A stretch of 64,000 nucleotides of DNA from Planctomycetaceae bacterium (GTDB lineage Bacteria > Planctomycetota > Planctomycetia > Pirellulales > Pirellulaceae). Positions 46,701 to 53,807 of the stretch are shown one piece after another. The DNA is taken from contig PBOG01000062.1 in assembly GCA_002724245.1 (NCBI GenBank), positions 1 through 64,000 on the forward strand, in the 5' to 3' direction. The notes under the pieces are model-generated. The model saw only the letters and a program-made list of their open reading frames with translations. It was not told where the DNA came from and did not search any database. The position numbers and the translations under genes were made by a program. Positions within the stretch are counted from its first letter, which is position 1; every line of letters begins with the position of its first letter.

Positions 46701-47179
46701 TAGTTTTTTTGTTGTCTGGTGAACAGTGGAGCGTCGGGGTTTGTGCCCGTCGCGGTCAGATTGGCGACGTTGTTTGAATCCGGCCAGGGGGCGCCCATCT
46801 TGACCCACCGTGTCAGGTCGACGACCTGTTGTGTGGGGAGTTTTTCCTTGGGGGGCATTTTCAGGAATTCATCGTGGTTGATTGCACTAATCAGCAGGCT
46901 GCCAGCGGGGTTTCCTGGCTTCAGTGCGGGGCCGAATTCGCCGCCGGCCAGGAGCGCTGCACGAGACTCGACGCTGAAACGGCTCTCTGGGTTGTCGCCG
47001 CTGTGGCATTCGGCACAGCGTTCAATCAGCACAGGGCGAATCTTGGTTTCAAAGAAGGCAATTTGTTGAGCGGAAAAGGCGTCTGGCCTTTCGGCCTCTG
47101 CACGGGAGATCCCGCTGGGACTGAAGCCAGCCAGTAGAGACACCAGCAATGCGGCGATTCGGTAGCGTATTGATTTCAT
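43781..47179 (-). CDS. Planctomycete cytochrome c / DUF1549 / DUF1553 protein with CBM-like insert (third copy)
   Basis: ATG 47179 gives a signal peptide (MKSIRYRIAALLVSLLAG); an upstream frame to 47350 lacks support. The 1132-residue protein is some 300 residues longer than its paralogues. Order: cytochrome domain with C55, C58, H59; DUF1549 with a second CxxCH in 'GCCRCHDHKFDP'; a short coiled coil ('EQIELLKTKVKEAEKQIATLKEQ'); a beta-sandwich at about 487-627 ('ALEAEIFHRGNVVI', 'RYAVEIRYAAAESRPI', 'PGKHTLRFD') resembling family-6/35 carbohydrate-binding modules; a helical spacer; then DUF1553. The insert may dock the enzyme to a glycan. Confidence 0.92.
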   Translation of the reverse strand: MKSIRYRIAALLVSLLAGFSPSGISRAEAERPDAFSAQQIAFFETKIRPVLIERCAECHSGDNPESRFSVESRAALLAGGEFGPALKPGNPAGSLLISAINHDEFLKMPPKEKLPTQQVVDLTRWVKMGAPWPDSNNVANLTATGTNPDAPLFTRQQKNYWAFQPPVLPTLPAIKNTTWSRSPIDHMILARLENADLTPARPTTKRTLLRRATFDLLGLPPTPNEVDTFLDDDSPAAFERAVDRLLASPRYGERWGRHWLDVARYADSNGLDENLSYANAFRYRDYVINAFNKDKPYARFIQEQIAGDLLAGSWKDDSPLERFIATGFLAIGPKMLAEDDPTKMQMDIIDEQVSTIGQAFMGLTLGCCRCHDHKFDPLPTQDYYSLAGIFKSTKTMENHKVVAVWYERPLVTPQRAEQIELLKTKVKEAEKQIATLKEQATKSVTSSLRAHVQSYLTASVNLERLQTAFQGPQSALGVRQDQPYVVENGYLALEAEIFHRGNVVITLDGYGQGIGIIGSRGAAHAEYDIDVKKAGRYAVEIRYAAAESRPIGLLLDGQQVGTSILSAVTGSWYPDTQRWVSAVQLQLTPGKHTLRFDSPKVYPHIDKLAIVWAGKGKWPFQTKEPTSITRSASAENVEPALVATWSDYFKALDEGKHQSHVAFRPWLALRKLDPAKFVEQAAPILTEIQSNTGLGERLPEPLKKAFHAQPPQSLVDVAALYQGLTNRLLEAYASDNQEAQRAFASLQTEFASAVSPLSAPEDLPESAYPATLREQRSTLLAQIKSWKTEIPEANVAMGVTEGQVADIRVHLRGSHITLGDTAPRQMLRIIAGEHQKPIDNEHSGRLEFANWLASEKHPLVSRVMVNRIWRWRFGRGIVASVDNFGSLGSRPTHPRLLDWLALEFSRQQGSLKALHRIMLSSSTYQMSSQYNANNDRQDPENKLLWRMRRRRLSGEELRDSVLQIGPGLDHVMGGTLLKVKNRAYVTGSGTNITNEYDNLRRSVYLPVIRSAVFDVLQTMDFPDPAVSNGDRITTTVAPQALLMMNSSLVQKGTSDLAKQVANLPTDQRVESVYRLVLGRQPSGDDADLARQFIVDAESLARKQGSDPAEATLKAWRSFSRVLLSSNDFMYVE

Positions 47180-47402
47180 ACCTGTATTAGATTTATTGCA
47201 GGCCCGCCTGTAAATGGCGGAAGTGGCAGGAAGCATGCACAGGGATCTGCAAACAAGAGGCTGCAACGCCATGGCCATGCGCGGAAATTCCGGGATTTTC
47301 CGCCAGAGGCTGGCATTTTTTGTCCGGTAGTTCGCAGAGGCCAGGATCAAGTTCTGGAAAAATCTTGCCGGGTCTCATTGCGGGAAATTGGGAGGAATCG
47401 CG
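47180..47402. other. Intergenic region with inverted repeats downstream of dhaK
   Basis: GCGGAAAT (47281-47288) pairs with ATTTTCCGC (47295-47303), directly followed by GCCAG-AGG-CTGGC (47302-47314) and six T (47316-47321), a small + strand terminator-like structure although neighbouring genes are on the minus strand. No gene is seen. Confidence 0.3.
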
Positions 47403-48395
47403 TTAGCGGCCCCAGCGCAAGGCGGCAGTGTGGACGGGCGCGTCCCAAAATTCCAGCATTTCCGGATCGAGCTTTGTCAAGGTGATGGAACATCCGGCCA
47501 TATCCAAGGAGGTGACGTAATTTCCCAAGAGTGAGCGACGGATGGTGACCTGCCTGCCGTCCAGCAGGCGGCCGACGCATTCAAACATCAGGCTGAGTTC
47601 CATCATTGGTGTGGCACCGAACCCGTTGACCAGCAAGAGAACTTCATCAGAGCTGGTCAATTCCAATGCGTCGATAATGGGTTGCAGCAGCTGGGCAGCG
47701 AGCTCATCCGCCGATACCAGTGGCATGCGTTTTCTTCCCGGTTCCCCATGAATGCCGACTCCCATTTCAATTTCGTTCTCTGCGATTTCGAAAGTGGGTT
47801 TACCTGCGGCCGGAACGGTGCAGCTGGTGAGCGCGACCCCCATGGATGCTGACTGGGAATTGACACGCTGGGCTAATGCACAGCAGCTGTCCAGGTCCGC
47901 CCCCTGCTCCGCTGCGGCGCCGACGATTTTCTCGACGACAAGAGTGCCGGCAACGCCGCGCCGACCGGTTGTAAACGTGCTGTCCTCGACCGCGACGTCA
48001 TCATTGGTGAGCACTGACGCCTGTGAACCTGAATACATCTCCGCGGCCATTTCAAAGTTCATTACGTCGCCGGAATAGTTCTTGACTATGAAGAGCACGC
48101 CCGCGCCGCTATCGACTTGTTGTGCCGCGGCGAGCATCTGATCGGGGGTCGGAGAGGTGAATACTTCGCCGGGACAAGCCGCATCGAGCATGCCCGGGCC
48201 GACGAACCCCGCATGTAGCGGTTCGTGCCCACTGCCGCCGCCGGAAAGAATCGCCACCTTGCCCTGCAGGGGAGCGTCACGTCGAAAAACAAAGGTGGGA
48301 TTGAAGTTGACCTGAAGCAGGTTCTGGTGGGCACGGACAAAGCCATGCAGACTTTCAGGGAGCAGGTTGTCAGGGGCATTGAGAAATTTTTTCAT
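47403..48395 (-). CDS. dhaK: Dihydroxyacetone kinase substrate-binding subunit DhaK
   Basis: ATG 48395 overlaps the stop of the HPr/EI gene (ATGA). The 330-residue protein matches DhaK: His57 in GSGHEPLHAG (general acid/base), Asp110 in 'NYSGD', and His216 in 'GIHGEPGR', the residue that holds dihydroxyacetone as a hemiaminal in E. coli DhaK (H218). It binds the triose and receives phosphate from ATP/ADP on DhaL to form dihydroxyacetone phosphate for glycolysis. It is the last gene of the operon. Confidence 0.95.
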   Translation of the reverse strand: MKKFLNAPDNLLPESLHGFVRAHQNLLQVNFNPTFVFRRDAPLQGKVAILSGGGSGHEPLHAGFVGPGMLDAACPGEVFTSPTPDQMLAAAQQVDSGAGVLFIVKNYSGDVMNFEMAAEMYSGSQASVLTNDDVAVEDSTFTTGRRGVAGTLVVEKIVGAAAEQGADLDSCCALAQRVNSQSASMGVALTSCTVPAAGKPTFEIAENEIEMGVGIHGEPGRKRMPLVSADELAAQLLQPIIDALELTSSDEVLLLVNGFGATPMMELSLMFECVGRLLDGRQVTIRRSLLGNYVTSLDMAGCSITLTKLDPEMLEFWDAPVHTAALRWGR

Positions 48396-50359
48396 GGTTC
48401 GGCTGCGTGGGTTGCGAGATGTTTCTTGACGGGGCCTAGTGCACTGGGTGAAACGGTAAACGAACGGATGTCCGCGCCGAGCAGCCTGTCCAGGCAAGCT
48501 GGAATCGAGGCAGCTTCTCCGCACACGGAGACGGGAATCTTTTGTTGGCGACCCCACCGCGCCGCCCGTTCGATCAAGGCCAGAACGGGGGCACAAAGCG
48601 ACTGGAACTGCTGCGGTTCACTTGTCGGGCCCGAGTCGTGCAGGGACTGCAACTGGTTGCAGGAACGGTCTGCCGCCAGGACATACTGAGTCAAATCGTT
48701 ACTTCCCACGGAAACAAAGTCGACCGCAAACGTCTCGATTTGAAACGCCGCGGCAGGGACTTCCAGCATGATCCCCAAGGGAGGCAGCCGGGCAGCAATT
48801 CCTTCTTGCTGAAGTGCTGCCAGCTGTTCATGCATCAGATCACGAACTTGTTCCACTTCCTGCGGCCAGGTCACCATGGGAAGGAGGATCTCGATCGGGC
48901 CTTCAGCAGCGGCTCGTAAAAGCGCTCGTAGCTGGATAGCAAACTGGTCTGGATACGCAAGTGAATAGCGCACACCGCGCAGGCCTAATGGGGATGTGGG
49001 TGGATCGTGAAGGCCTGGCATCGCTTTGTCGACAGAGGCGTCGAGTGTGCGAATCGTCACCGGTCGTCCCGCTGCCCAGGCGAGAAGCTCTCGATAACGC
49101 TCGACCTGAATCGCCTCGTCACGCAACTGGTCGGCGTTTTCAAACAGAAACTCGGTGCGTACCAGTCCAATGCCATCGCAACTCTCCGCTGACAACGACT
49201 TCAGGGAAGCCAGGTGGTCTACGTTAATCGTTATTTCAATGCGCTCGCCATCTTTAGTGTGGCTTGCCAGATTGCGCCAAGTGAGTTGTTCAGTACGCGC
49301 GGATTCAAACGAACGAATTCTCGCCTGGGCCGCCCTGCGGACATGTTCTGGGGGAACGACGGTAAGGCAGCCCTGTTCGGCGTCGACAAGGACCTCCACA
49401 CGGTCCTCGATTTTCGCGATGTCCATTGCGATCAGCATGGGAATGCCCACCGCGCGCGCCAGCAAAGCCGTATGATCCTGGAAGCTGCCCTGCTGGGTGA
49501 CGATGGCCCGTGGAGCAGGTAATTCAAGCAGTTGGCTGGGACGCATTTCAGTTGCCAGAATAATCGCCTCTGCGGGGATTTTATTGGGACTTGGAGAGTT
49601 TGTGAGTAATTGCCTGACACGCTGATCGAGGTCGCGGAGATCCAACGCACGCTGTCGATGGTAGTCTGCGGCGAGTTTTTCGAAGTCCTCGATCCATTGT
49701 GACAGTGTTCCAGACCAGGCCGATTCAACGGACTCTCCAGAGTGGATGCGGGAGACCACCGGGTCAATGAAATTCGGATCGTCGAGCATGCTGATTTGAA
49801 ATCCGATCACACCGGTGGCCGTCGTGTGACGCTGACTCAGACTGTGGAGTTCAACGCGGGCCGTATTGACTGCGGACCGCAGTCGTTGTTCCTCTGCTTC
49901 GCATGTCACTGGGGAGTCACCAGTCTTTGGTGCAAGAACAGCGTGTGGTTGCACTCGATGTGTGATCCCCAAGGCAATGCCCTGGGAGACAGTGGTTCCC
50001 GTGAAAACGCCGGTCGCGGATGGCGGTGCGCTGGCCGTGGTGTCTCCGGGTGCGGTGGGGGCTTCAACGGGCTCATCAAAATTGCGGTCGAACAGGTCAG
50101 CGACTGCTTTGATCACCGCGTCGGCTTCTGGTCCGGTCGCCCCGATTTGCAGCCGTTGTCCAAACCGTGCGCCGAGCCTCAGTACCTGGGCCGTACTACG
50201 CGCCTTGACCCACTCCCCATCGCATTCCAGACGCACCCAGGTTTCGGCATCAAAGGTGACGACGAGTTGAGCGAGCTTCACGGCGGGGCGTGCGTGGAGA
50301 CCGATCGGATGAGTCAGGAGTACTGTTGTTTCAGTATCCATCACTGTTTCAGCACCCAT
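48392..50359 (-). CDS. HPr-EI fusion phosphotransferase (DhaM-type PTS relay)
   Basis: GAGG seven bases before ATG 50359 supports this start, which shares a base with the previous stop (TGATG). Residues 8-95 are an HPr domain with active His22 in 'GLHARPAVKLAQ'. A Pro/Ala linker (98-116) leads to a full enzyme I: helical HPr-binding domain, phospho-His296 in 'QDHTALLARAVGIP', the 'GLVRTEFLF' and 'RTLDASVDK' PEP-site motifs, and 'VSVGSNDLTQYVLAADR' plus the 'VCGEAAS' cysteine at the C-terminus. E. coli DhaM keeps only an EI fragment; here the EI looks complete (655 residues). It should pass phosphate from PEP to the EIIA next door. Confidence 0.93.
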   Translation of the reverse strand: MGAETVMDTETTVLLTHPIGLHARPAVKLAQLVVTFDAETWVRLECDGEWVKARSTAQVLRLGARFGQRLQIGATGPEADAVIKAVADLFDRNFDEPVEAPTAPGDTTASAPPSATGVFTGTTVSQGIALGITHRVQPHAVLAPKTGDSPVTCEAEEQRLRSAVNTARVELHSLSQRHTTATGVIGFQISMLDDPNFIDPVVSRIHSGESVESAWSGTLSQWIEDFEKLAADYHRQRALDLRDLDQRVRQLLTNSPSPNKIPAEAIILATEMRPSQLLELPAPRAIVTQQGSFQDHTALLARAVGIPMLIAMDIAKIEDRVEVLVDAEQGCLTVVPPEHVRRAAQARIRSFESARTEQLTWRNLASHTKDGERIEITINVDHLASLKSLSAESCDGIGLVRTEFLFENADQLRDEAIQVERYRELLAWAAGRPVTIRTLDASVDKAMPGLHDPPTSPLGLRGVRYSLAYPDQFAIQLRALLRAAAEGPIEILLPMVTWPQEVEQVRDLMHEQLAALQQEGIAARLPPLGIMLEVPAAAFQIETFAVDFVSVGSNDLTQYVLAADRSCNQLQSLHDSGPTSEPQQFQSLCAPVLALIERAARWGRQQKIPVSVCGEAASIPACLDRLLGADIRSFTVSPSALGPVKKHLATHAAEP

Positions 50360-50742
50360 CAGGCGTCCTCAGCCGCGGCGCGAACGGTGTTCAAATCACT
50401 TCCCAAGGATGCCTCTGACGCTGCCAGTAGCGCACCTTCGACGATGGGAGCATCGCAAACCACGATGCGTTCTTGTTGTTCGGCAGGGCACATGGAAATG
50501 GCCATTTCTGCATTCATGCGGGCACTGCCAAGGTCGAACAACACGGCGATCCCGGGTGGATTCCAGGCAAGGTCGAGGCAGGCACGGATTGCCGCAACAT
50601 CCGTTCCCAGGCGGCTATCCACGGTGCCACCACAAGATTCAACGGCTACGTCACTGCCAACCATTTGTTTGACCATGGCTGCGGCGCCTCGAGCGACCTC
50701 CGCAGAGTGTGACACAATGACGATTCCAACACACTGGGTCAT
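50359..50742 (-). CDS. dhaM: DhaM EIIA domain, stand-alone phosphotransferase subunit
   Basis: ATG 50742 overlaps the dhaL stop (ATGA), so I prefer it to the longer frame from 50784. The 127-residue protein is a mannose-type EIIA as in DhaM: 'CVGIVIVSHSAEVARGAAAMVKQM' carries the phospho-His (His10 in VSHS), and 'GIAVLFDLGSARMNAEMAI' is the family's second block. It accepts phosphate from HPr and re-phosphorylates ADP bound to DhaL. In E. coli this domain is fused to HPr; here it is a separate gene. Confidence 0.93.
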   Translation of the reverse strand: MTQCVGIVIVSHSAEVARGAAAMVKQMVGSDVAVESCGGTVDSRLGTDVAAIRACLDLAWNPPGIAVLFDLGSARMNAEMAISMCPAEQQERIVVCDAPIVEGALLAASEASLGSDLNTVRAAAEDA

Positions 50743-51374
50743 GACGACTCCTGACGGGCTAGATTCCGGATGATCACATTGCACACCGTTTCGATGATCA
50801 GGTAGCTTGACATCGCACCCGGATCGACGTGGCCTAAGCTCCGTTCACCCAGAAACGCAGCGCGGCCTTTCGTCGCCAGCATCGCTTGGGTCGATTCCAT
50901 ACCGCACCGGGCGGTTGTGATGATCTCCTCAACGGTTTTGGTGCCACCGCCAGGATCGAAAGTCTCAAGCATTTCGACCAGGGGCACGAACACATCCAGC
51001 ATGGTTTTCTCACCGGCGGTTGATCGTCCCCGTTGCTGGACAAGTTCGATGCCCGCCCGTAACGCGTTACGAAATTCGGCGAAGCCTGGATTGTCACCCA
51101 GGTGTTTGCCAAGCCCCATAAACAGGCTGCCGAAGAGCGGACCGGAAGCACCTCCGACATTCATAACCAGCGTCATGCCGATTTTCTCCAGAGCTGCCCC
51201 AGGAGGTAGTGACGCGATCTCGGCGCGCGCGGCGACGACCGCGTTCCACCCACGTGCCATGTTAATTCCATGATCGCCATCGCCGATGGCACGATCCAGG
51301 TCGGTCAGTTCTTCCGCGTGTTGCTGCAGCTGAACCGAAATGGCGTCGATCAATTCACGGATCGGGATGTCCAT
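50739..51374 (-). CDS. dhaL: Dihydroxyacetone kinase ADP-binding subunit DhaL
   Basis: ATG 51374 follows GGAG by six bases. The 211-residue protein shows the DhaL nucleotide/Mg site 'LTDLDRAIGDGDHGINMARGW' (Asp27, Asp32, Asp34 match the three Mg-binding aspartates of E. coli DhaL), 'VGGASGPLFGSLFMGLG' and 'TKGRAAFLGERSLGHVDPGA'. It keeps ADP/ATP permanently bound as a cofactor and is recharged by DhaM. It is the first gene of the L-M-HPr/EI-K operon. Confidence 0.95.
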   Translation of the reverse strand: MDIPIRELIDAISVQLQQHAEELTDLDRAIGDGDHGINMARGWNAVVAARAEIASLPPGAALEKIGMTLVMNVGGASGPLFGSLFMGLGKHLGDNPGFAEFRNALRAGIELVQQRGRSTAGEKTMLDVFVPLVEMLETFDPGGGTKTVEEIITTARCGMESTQAMLATKGRAAFLGERSLGHVDPGAMSSYLIIETVCNVIIRNLARQESS

Positions 51375-51416
51375 CAAGGGCTCCAGGGTTGGTCAGGGCG
51401 ACGCCGGTCTTAGCGT

Positions 51417-51422
51417 GTTATA
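51417..51422 (-). promoter_or_regulatory. Possible -10 of the dha operon
   Basis: TATAAC on the minus strand lies about 43 bases before the dhaL start. No good -35 is visible at the right distance, so this is tentative. Confidence 0.25.
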
Positions 51423-51546
51423 ACGTCGCAGTCAGTTCCTGATCCGGTCGTATGGTGAGGTGGGATGCGGCCCTCTGTGGCTGGCAGCGCCGACGGCGTG
51501 GAGCCAGGCAGTGTGACCTCGGTGCAGCATTTTCGCAACGGCTGAT

Positions 51547-53556
51547 TCAGTCTTCGAAACGCACCTTGTTTTGGCCCGACGGATCTTTGCCAATCAGGCG
51601 TACCAGGTCCGGCAGGTCGTAGGTGGCCAGCGCGCCATGGACTGTGCTGTCGAGTTGGCCTGAGGGGGCTGACTCTGCCACCACTGCCGACCAGCTGCGG
51701 GGCGTCTTACGCAAGGTGACTGAAGTAAAGAGTTGGGGCTGCAATGCGGCTGCATGAAGCGCGATAATCCCCGCCTGCCCAACGGCCACGAGATGGACTT
51801 CGCGTGGGTTGGCTCGGTTCTTCTGATAGTAGGCTACGAAGTCAGCTGCAGCCAATGCGTCTTCAACGCGCAGGCCAAGCAGTGATTTTCCGAGGAGGTA
51901 GCCGAGGTAGTACGTTTTCCAGTCTGTCAGTACAGGATCGCGTTTGTCTGTTCCAGTTTCTCCCTGACCACTCAGGTCAACACTGACGACGGCATGTCCG
52001 GCATCGACAATATCTTCAATCGCTTGTCCCGCCGCGGAATCACCCAGTTTGCCATCGTCGTGCAAGTACAGGTAGGCAGCATCGACGGGGATCGTCGGAT
52101 GGAATGTCAAGGCGGGCAGCGGGATGCCGGAGTCGGTAGTCAGTAACAGTTTATCGATGTGGTAGTCAGGGCGTTGCACTCGTCCCAGATCCTGCATGAC
52201 AGGTGGTTTCAGCTTCGAGGTGGGGCGCACGCCGATGAGATTTCGTATTCGTGCTACCATTTCGTTGCGCGGTGTGGTTTGCCAGTGTTTTTCTCTTTGC
52301 TGCGCCAGCCGGCTTTCGTATTCGTGGTTTAGCTCGATGACGGAGCGTTCTCCTGGCAGACTGGTGAGTACCTGCCCGGAATTCGTGCAAAGCAAGTCGG
52401 CTGCTGGACGCACTGGCAATTCGGCGATGGGTACGGGTTTGTCTTCTCCACGCAACCAGCGTTTCATCCAGTGGGTAATTGTCGCCAGGTTCTGTGGGTG
52501 TACGCCGTGGTTCCCCTCGACCTCCACCAGATCGACGCGCTCAGGGTATCCGAGACGGGCGTAGACACGTTTGGCCTGGCGGTAGTTCTGCCAGCTCCCC
52601 TGAATGTCAAAGAAATCACCGGTGGTTGAGCTGATCAGTGTAGGACGTGGCGCCCGCATCAGAATGTAGTCGGGTTGATCAAGCCCGTAGGCGATTTGGC
52701 CGAAGATGTTCTGCTCGGCATCCTGTGGTCCAATCGTTTCGATTAAACGTCGAAATGTTGTCAGGTAGCATGCTGGAGCGGCACATTGCACACGGTCATC
52801 GAGTGCCATGACGTAGCTGGTCAGCGTACCGCCTCCGGAACACCCGGTGAAGCCGATTCGCTGTGGGTCAATTTCACGCCGGCTGGCGAGATAATCGATC
52901 GAACGCAATGCGTCCCAGATGCGATAACGGGCGGTATTGCGGCCCACCAGAATAGAGCCGACGCCAAGCAGGAAATGTTCTGTGGTGGTACTCTGAAACA
53001 GGGGTTCTCCAGTCGTCGCCAGCAGTTGCGAGCGTTCTCCCTGTCCGATCGGGTCGAAACAAAGAGCGGCTATCCCGTGCTGGGCCAGCATGATTCCGAA
53101 CCTTTGGTTGTAATCAGCGGTTTTGCCAGTGCGACTATGGCCGCTGGAAACAACGACACCGGGTACCGGCACGGAGGCATGTGGCAGATAAAGATTGGCG
53201 GTGACATGATGGTCGGGCTGGCTCTGGAAGATCACATTTTCGATGCGATACCCTTCGGCCTGGATGACTTTTGTCCGCTCTGCGTGTAGTGGTGTCCGTT
53301 CCGGAAATCCACCCAATTGTCGCAGCAAGAAGGCTCGCAATTTCTTCTGGTAGGCGACGATGTCTTCTGCTGTCTTGAGTTGTTCATAGCCTTCCATTCG
53401 TCGATCGAGGGCAGCATAGGCTTGCTGTTGGAAATGCGCGTACAAGTTCCCTGCGGTACGTTGTTCTGTATTCAGGCAACTTAAGTCTTCCGCTGCGGCA
53501 CCAACACTTGGCACAGACAGCATCAGGAACATCGCGAATCGGAAAGGTCTACTCAT
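51547..53556 (-). CDS. Exported double alpha/beta-hydrolase (second domain inactive)
   Basis: A signal peptide ends near residue 22. The first hydrolase domain (about 95-370) has an intact triad: Ser240 in GFTGCSGGG, Asp314 in 'STTGDFFD' and His350 in 'EGNHGVH'. It resembles acetyl-xylan-esterase/dienelactone hydrolases. The second domain (about 460-665) has the same fold, but its nucleophile elbow reads VGQAG with Ala595 where Ser would be, so it is probably a structural or binding domain. Substrate unknown. It stands 170 bp from dhaL on the same strand. Confidence 0.85.
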   Translation of the reverse strand: MSRPFRFAMFLMLSVPSVGAAAEDLSCLNTEQRTAGNLYAHFQQQAYAALDRRMEGYEQLKTAEDIVAYQKKLRAFLLRQLGGFPERTPLHAERTKVIQAEGYRIENVIFQSQPDHHVTANLYLPHASVPVPGVVVSSGHSRTGKTADYNQRFGIMLAQHGIAALCFDPIGQGERSQLLATTGEPLFQSTTTEHFLLGVGSILVGRNTARYRIWDALRSIDYLASRREIDPQRIGFTGCSGGGTLTSYVMALDDRVQCAAPACYLTTFRRLIETIGPQDAEQNIFGQIAYGLDQPDYILMRAPRPTLISSTTGDFFDIQGSWQNYRQAKRVYARLGYPERVDLVEVEGNHGVHPQNLATITHWMKRWLRGEDKPVPIAELPVRPAADLLCTNSGQVLTSLPGERSVIELNHEYESRLAQQREKHWQTTPRNEMVARIRNLIGVRPTSKLKPPVMQDLGRVQRPDYHIDKLLLTTDSGIPLPALTFHPTIPVDAAYLYLHDDGKLGDSAAGQAIEDIVDAGHAVVSVDLSGQGETGTDKRDPVLTDWKTYYLGYLLGKSLLGLRVEDALAAADFVAYYQKNRANPREVHLVAVGQAGIIALHAAALQPQLFTSVTLRKTPRSWSAVVAESAPSGQLDSTVHGALATYDLPDLVRLIGKDPSGQNKVRFED

Positions 53557-53807
53557 TGGTGTTATGCCACAAAAACGGGTTTCAGGTTGCAGGAAAGTAC
53601 CGCATGTGCGGTCGCTGGGGCCATCTTATACACAAATCGACAACCACGCACGCTCTCGAACACGAGTTGCATAGACCCCCGGTTTAAGGCTACTGCCGCT
53701 TTTCAGGTTTACCGGGAGGGAACTTGCAGTTGGCCAGGTCAAGGTCTCTAACCTAAAATCAAAGCCGAACAGGGCTAGTTCACTTTCACCACAACACAGG
53801 TTTTACG
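53557..53807. other. Divergent intergenic region
   Basis: About 250 bp between the double hydrolase (-) and the lone DUF1501 gene (+). It contains both promoters; I see no repeat or small gene. Confidence 0.35.

Noticed and set aside
47281-47321. + strand terminator-like hairpins near dhaK
   Set aside because: The stem before the T-run has only five pairs and no + strand gene precedes it, so I did not call a terminator.
47180-47350. N-terminal extension of the third cytochrome gene
   Set aside because: The signal peptide begins at 47179; upstream residues lack features.
49742-50773. 343-aa + strand open frame opposite the dha genes
   Set aside because: It lies antisense to the HPr/EI and EIIA genes, whose motifs are unmistakable; the predicted protein is Cys/Arg-rich and matches nothing I know.
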